From the NCBI GenBank assembly GCA_963771705.1, contig CAVYUP010000003.1, positions 62,001 through 126,000 of the forward strand: 64,000 bases of DNA. Reading direction: 5' to 3'. Below, one piece after another: positions 62,759-64,000 of the stretch (the first letter of the stretch is position 1; each line of letters opens with the position of its first letter). The notes beneath the pieces are model-generated. The model had not been told where the DNA came from and did no database searches. It saw only the letters and a list, made by a program, of their open reading frames with translations. Made by a program: the position numbers and the translations under genes. This DNA is from DATFVA01 sp963771705 (GTDB taxonomy: Bacteria; Bacteroidota; Ignavibacteria; Ignavibacteriales; Ignavibacteriaceae).

Positions 62759-63481
62759 TTAAAATTTCTTTTTTATGAAATAAAATGCGTGACGAAAAAT
62801 ACCAAATACGATTATGAAAACAAACATAAAGAAGAGTGCCTGTGTAAAGGTATAAAAGATCAGAAAGAAAACAGCCAGCAGCGCAAGAAACAGAATGTAT
62901 GGTTTTTCTTTTATTTCCTTAATACTGAATTTCGGAATAGTATCATATTTTATCCGGCTGATCATCAGCCAGGAAAGAAGCAGTATCAAAGGAATAATTA
63001 TTACTGTATAAGGTTCAGGGTAACCTCCCGGTGTTTTGTAAAAGGCGAGGCAGAAAGAGGCTATAGTTATCGCTGAGGATGGAATAGGCAGACCCTTAAA
63101 ATACGATTTATCAAAACCTACGAGTTGAACGTTGAATCTTGCAAGTCTGAATCCCCCTGCCAGCATTAAGAAAGAACTTATGATAATACCGATCACTTCA
63201 TACTGATAAAGATAGCTGCTGAATATCAGAAATGCGGGGGCTGCGCCAAAGCTAACAACGTCGGAAAGAGAGTCAAGTTCAACTCCCAGTTCGCTGCTCG
63301 ATCTGGTCAGTCTGGCCATAGCGCCGTCGAGGGCATCAAAAATTCCGGCAATTATTATCAGCCAGGCCGCGTAAATAAATTTACCCTGGCTTGCACTAAC
63401 TATTGAAAGAAAGCCGCTGAACATGTTCATAGCGGTAAACAGGTTAGGAATGACAGAAGGTGTAACTCTAAATCGGCTCAT
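62759..63481 (-). CDS. pssA: CDP-diacylglycerol-serine O-phosphatidyltransferase
   Basis: PssA joins CDP-diacylglycerol and serine to phosphatidylserine, the precursor of phosphatidylethanolamine. The 240-residue membrane protein has the CDP-alcohol phosphotransferase motif DGAMARLTRSSSELGVELD followed by SLSD, i.e. DGX2ARX8GX3DX3D. Several hydrophobic segments follow. The start overlaps the psd stop by four bases (ATGA), which couples the two steps of the pathway. Confidence 0.94.
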   Translation of the reverse strand: MSRFRVTPSVIPNLFTAMNMFSGFLSIVSASQGKFIYAAWLIIIAGIFDALDGAMARLTRSSSELGVELDSLSDVVSFGAAPAFLIFSSYLYQYEVIGIIISSFLMLAGGFRLARFNVQLVGFDKSYFKGLPIPSSAITIASFCLAFYKTPGGYPEPYTVIIIPLILLLSWLMISRIKYDTIPKFSIKEIKEKPYILFLALLAVFFLIFYTFTQALFFMFVFIIVFGIFRHAFYFIKKKF

Positions 63482-64000
63482 CGGTTTTTTGGAAACTCAA
63501 ATAAAATTGTCTCTCCTGCTTTGACCTCATCATCCTTCCCGACTTTTACACTACAGCTTTCGGGAACAATTACGTCAACGCGACTCCCAAATTTAATCAT
63601 TCCAAACCGTTCTCCAATTTTAACTGAGTCTCCCTTTGAAATTTCGTACACAATCCTCCTGGCAACAAAACCGGCTACCTGGGTAAAAAATACTTTGCCG
63701 TATTTCCCGCTAATACCAAATTCTGCTCTTTCGTTTACTTCAGAGGCTTTATCTTCAAACGCCGCGATGTATTGCCCTTTGTGATACTGCAGATAATCTA
63801 CCTTCCCGTCAATTGGAATTCTGTTCACATGAACATTCAGAGGCGACATAAATATGGAAACCTGATGGGCCTTTCCCTTAATAAATCTGTCGTCTACTAC
63901 CTCTTTCACAAAAAGAACCTTTCCGTCTGCAGGTGAAACTACTACATCATCGCGTGTAGGAGGATTTCTATCCGGGTCGCGGAAGAAGTTCATTGAAAAG
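63478..64000 (-). CDS. psd: Phosphatidylserine decarboxylase, 5' end outside window
   Basis: Psd makes phosphatidylethanolamine from phosphatidylserine, directly after PssA in the pathway. The visible part (about 173 residues) has FFRDPDRNPP, VSPADGKVLFV, SIFMSPLNVHVNRIPI, and the self-cleavage site FGSR that yields the pyruvoyl group. It is of the short, about 210-220-residue type. The frame is open to the window edge, so the real start is outside; the ATG at 63993 is probably internal. Confidence 0.93.
   Translation of the reverse strand, partial: FSMNFFRDPDRNPPTRDDVVVSPADGKVLFVKEVVDDRFIKGKAHQVSIFMSPLNVHVNRIPIDGKVDYLQYHKGQYIAAFEDKASEVNERAEFGISGKYGKVFFTQVAGFVARRIVYEISKGDSVKIGERFGMIKFGSRVDVIVPESCSVKVGKDDEVKAGETILFEFPKNR

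Overview
This window looks like a chromosome segment from a member of the Bacteroidota/Chlorobiota (FCB) group, most likely the class Ignavibacteria. That placement is inferred from four things. The primary sigma factor is short (284 aa) and lacks region 1.1. Several promoters have the TTTG...TAnnTTTG form. Two secreted proteins end in type IX secretion sorting domains with the YPNPFNP signature. RpoB and RpoC are of the Bacteroidota type. No phage, transposon, CRISPR or other obvious mobile region is visible.

Positions 1-29,090 are one long same-strand block of translation and transcription genes: rplA (cut by the window edge), rplJ, rplL, rpoB, rpoC, then rpsL-rpsG-fusA-tuf, then the complete S10-spc-alpha cluster from rpsJ to rplQ, with secY, map, infA and rpmJ. 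Hairpins divide it after rplL, after rpoC (strong terminator followed by a clear promoter), after tuf, and after rplQ (strong terminator). Two oddities stand out. rpsH is split by a -1 frameshift exactly at a T-TTA-AAA slippery heptamer. A tRNA-Gln(UUG) gene sits between rplR and rpsE.

Positions 29,091-36,210 (+ strand) hold engB, a membrane protein with two GAF domains and a degenerate GGDEF domain, phosphopentomutase deoB, two microcompartment vertex proteins (EutN/CcmL family), the primary sigma factor, an NlpC/P60 lipoprotein and a PAP2 phosphatase. Position 36,238 onwards holds a convergent B12-dependent ribonucleotide reductase (nrdJ), followed by a 520-bp AT-rich gap and a three-gene ABC transporter/LolA-like operon. 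Positions 42,900-50,000 contain an outer-membrane barrel, fabF, a GNAT acetyltransferase, a PAP2 membrane phosphatase, a large hybrid histidine kinase and rocD.

Positions 50,000-56,600 begin with an intergenic region carrying an array of 11-bp tandem repeats. A YjbQ-family protein, an S1/P1-like hydrolase and two secreted proteins (an alpha-amylase-family enzyme and a beta-helix protein), both with type IX sorting domains, follow. From 56,631 to the end all genes are on the minus strand: a lipoprotein, a NamZ-like (DUF1343) lipoprotein, ndk, sucD with an unusual lysine-rich tail, a membrane hydrolase, two tatA genes, purQ, purS, pssA and psd (cut by the window edge).

Most of the window is ordinary housekeeping. 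The points most worth checking are the rpsH frameshift, the BMC vertex pair beside deoB, the SucD tail, the 11-bp repeat array and the tRNA inside the spc cluster.
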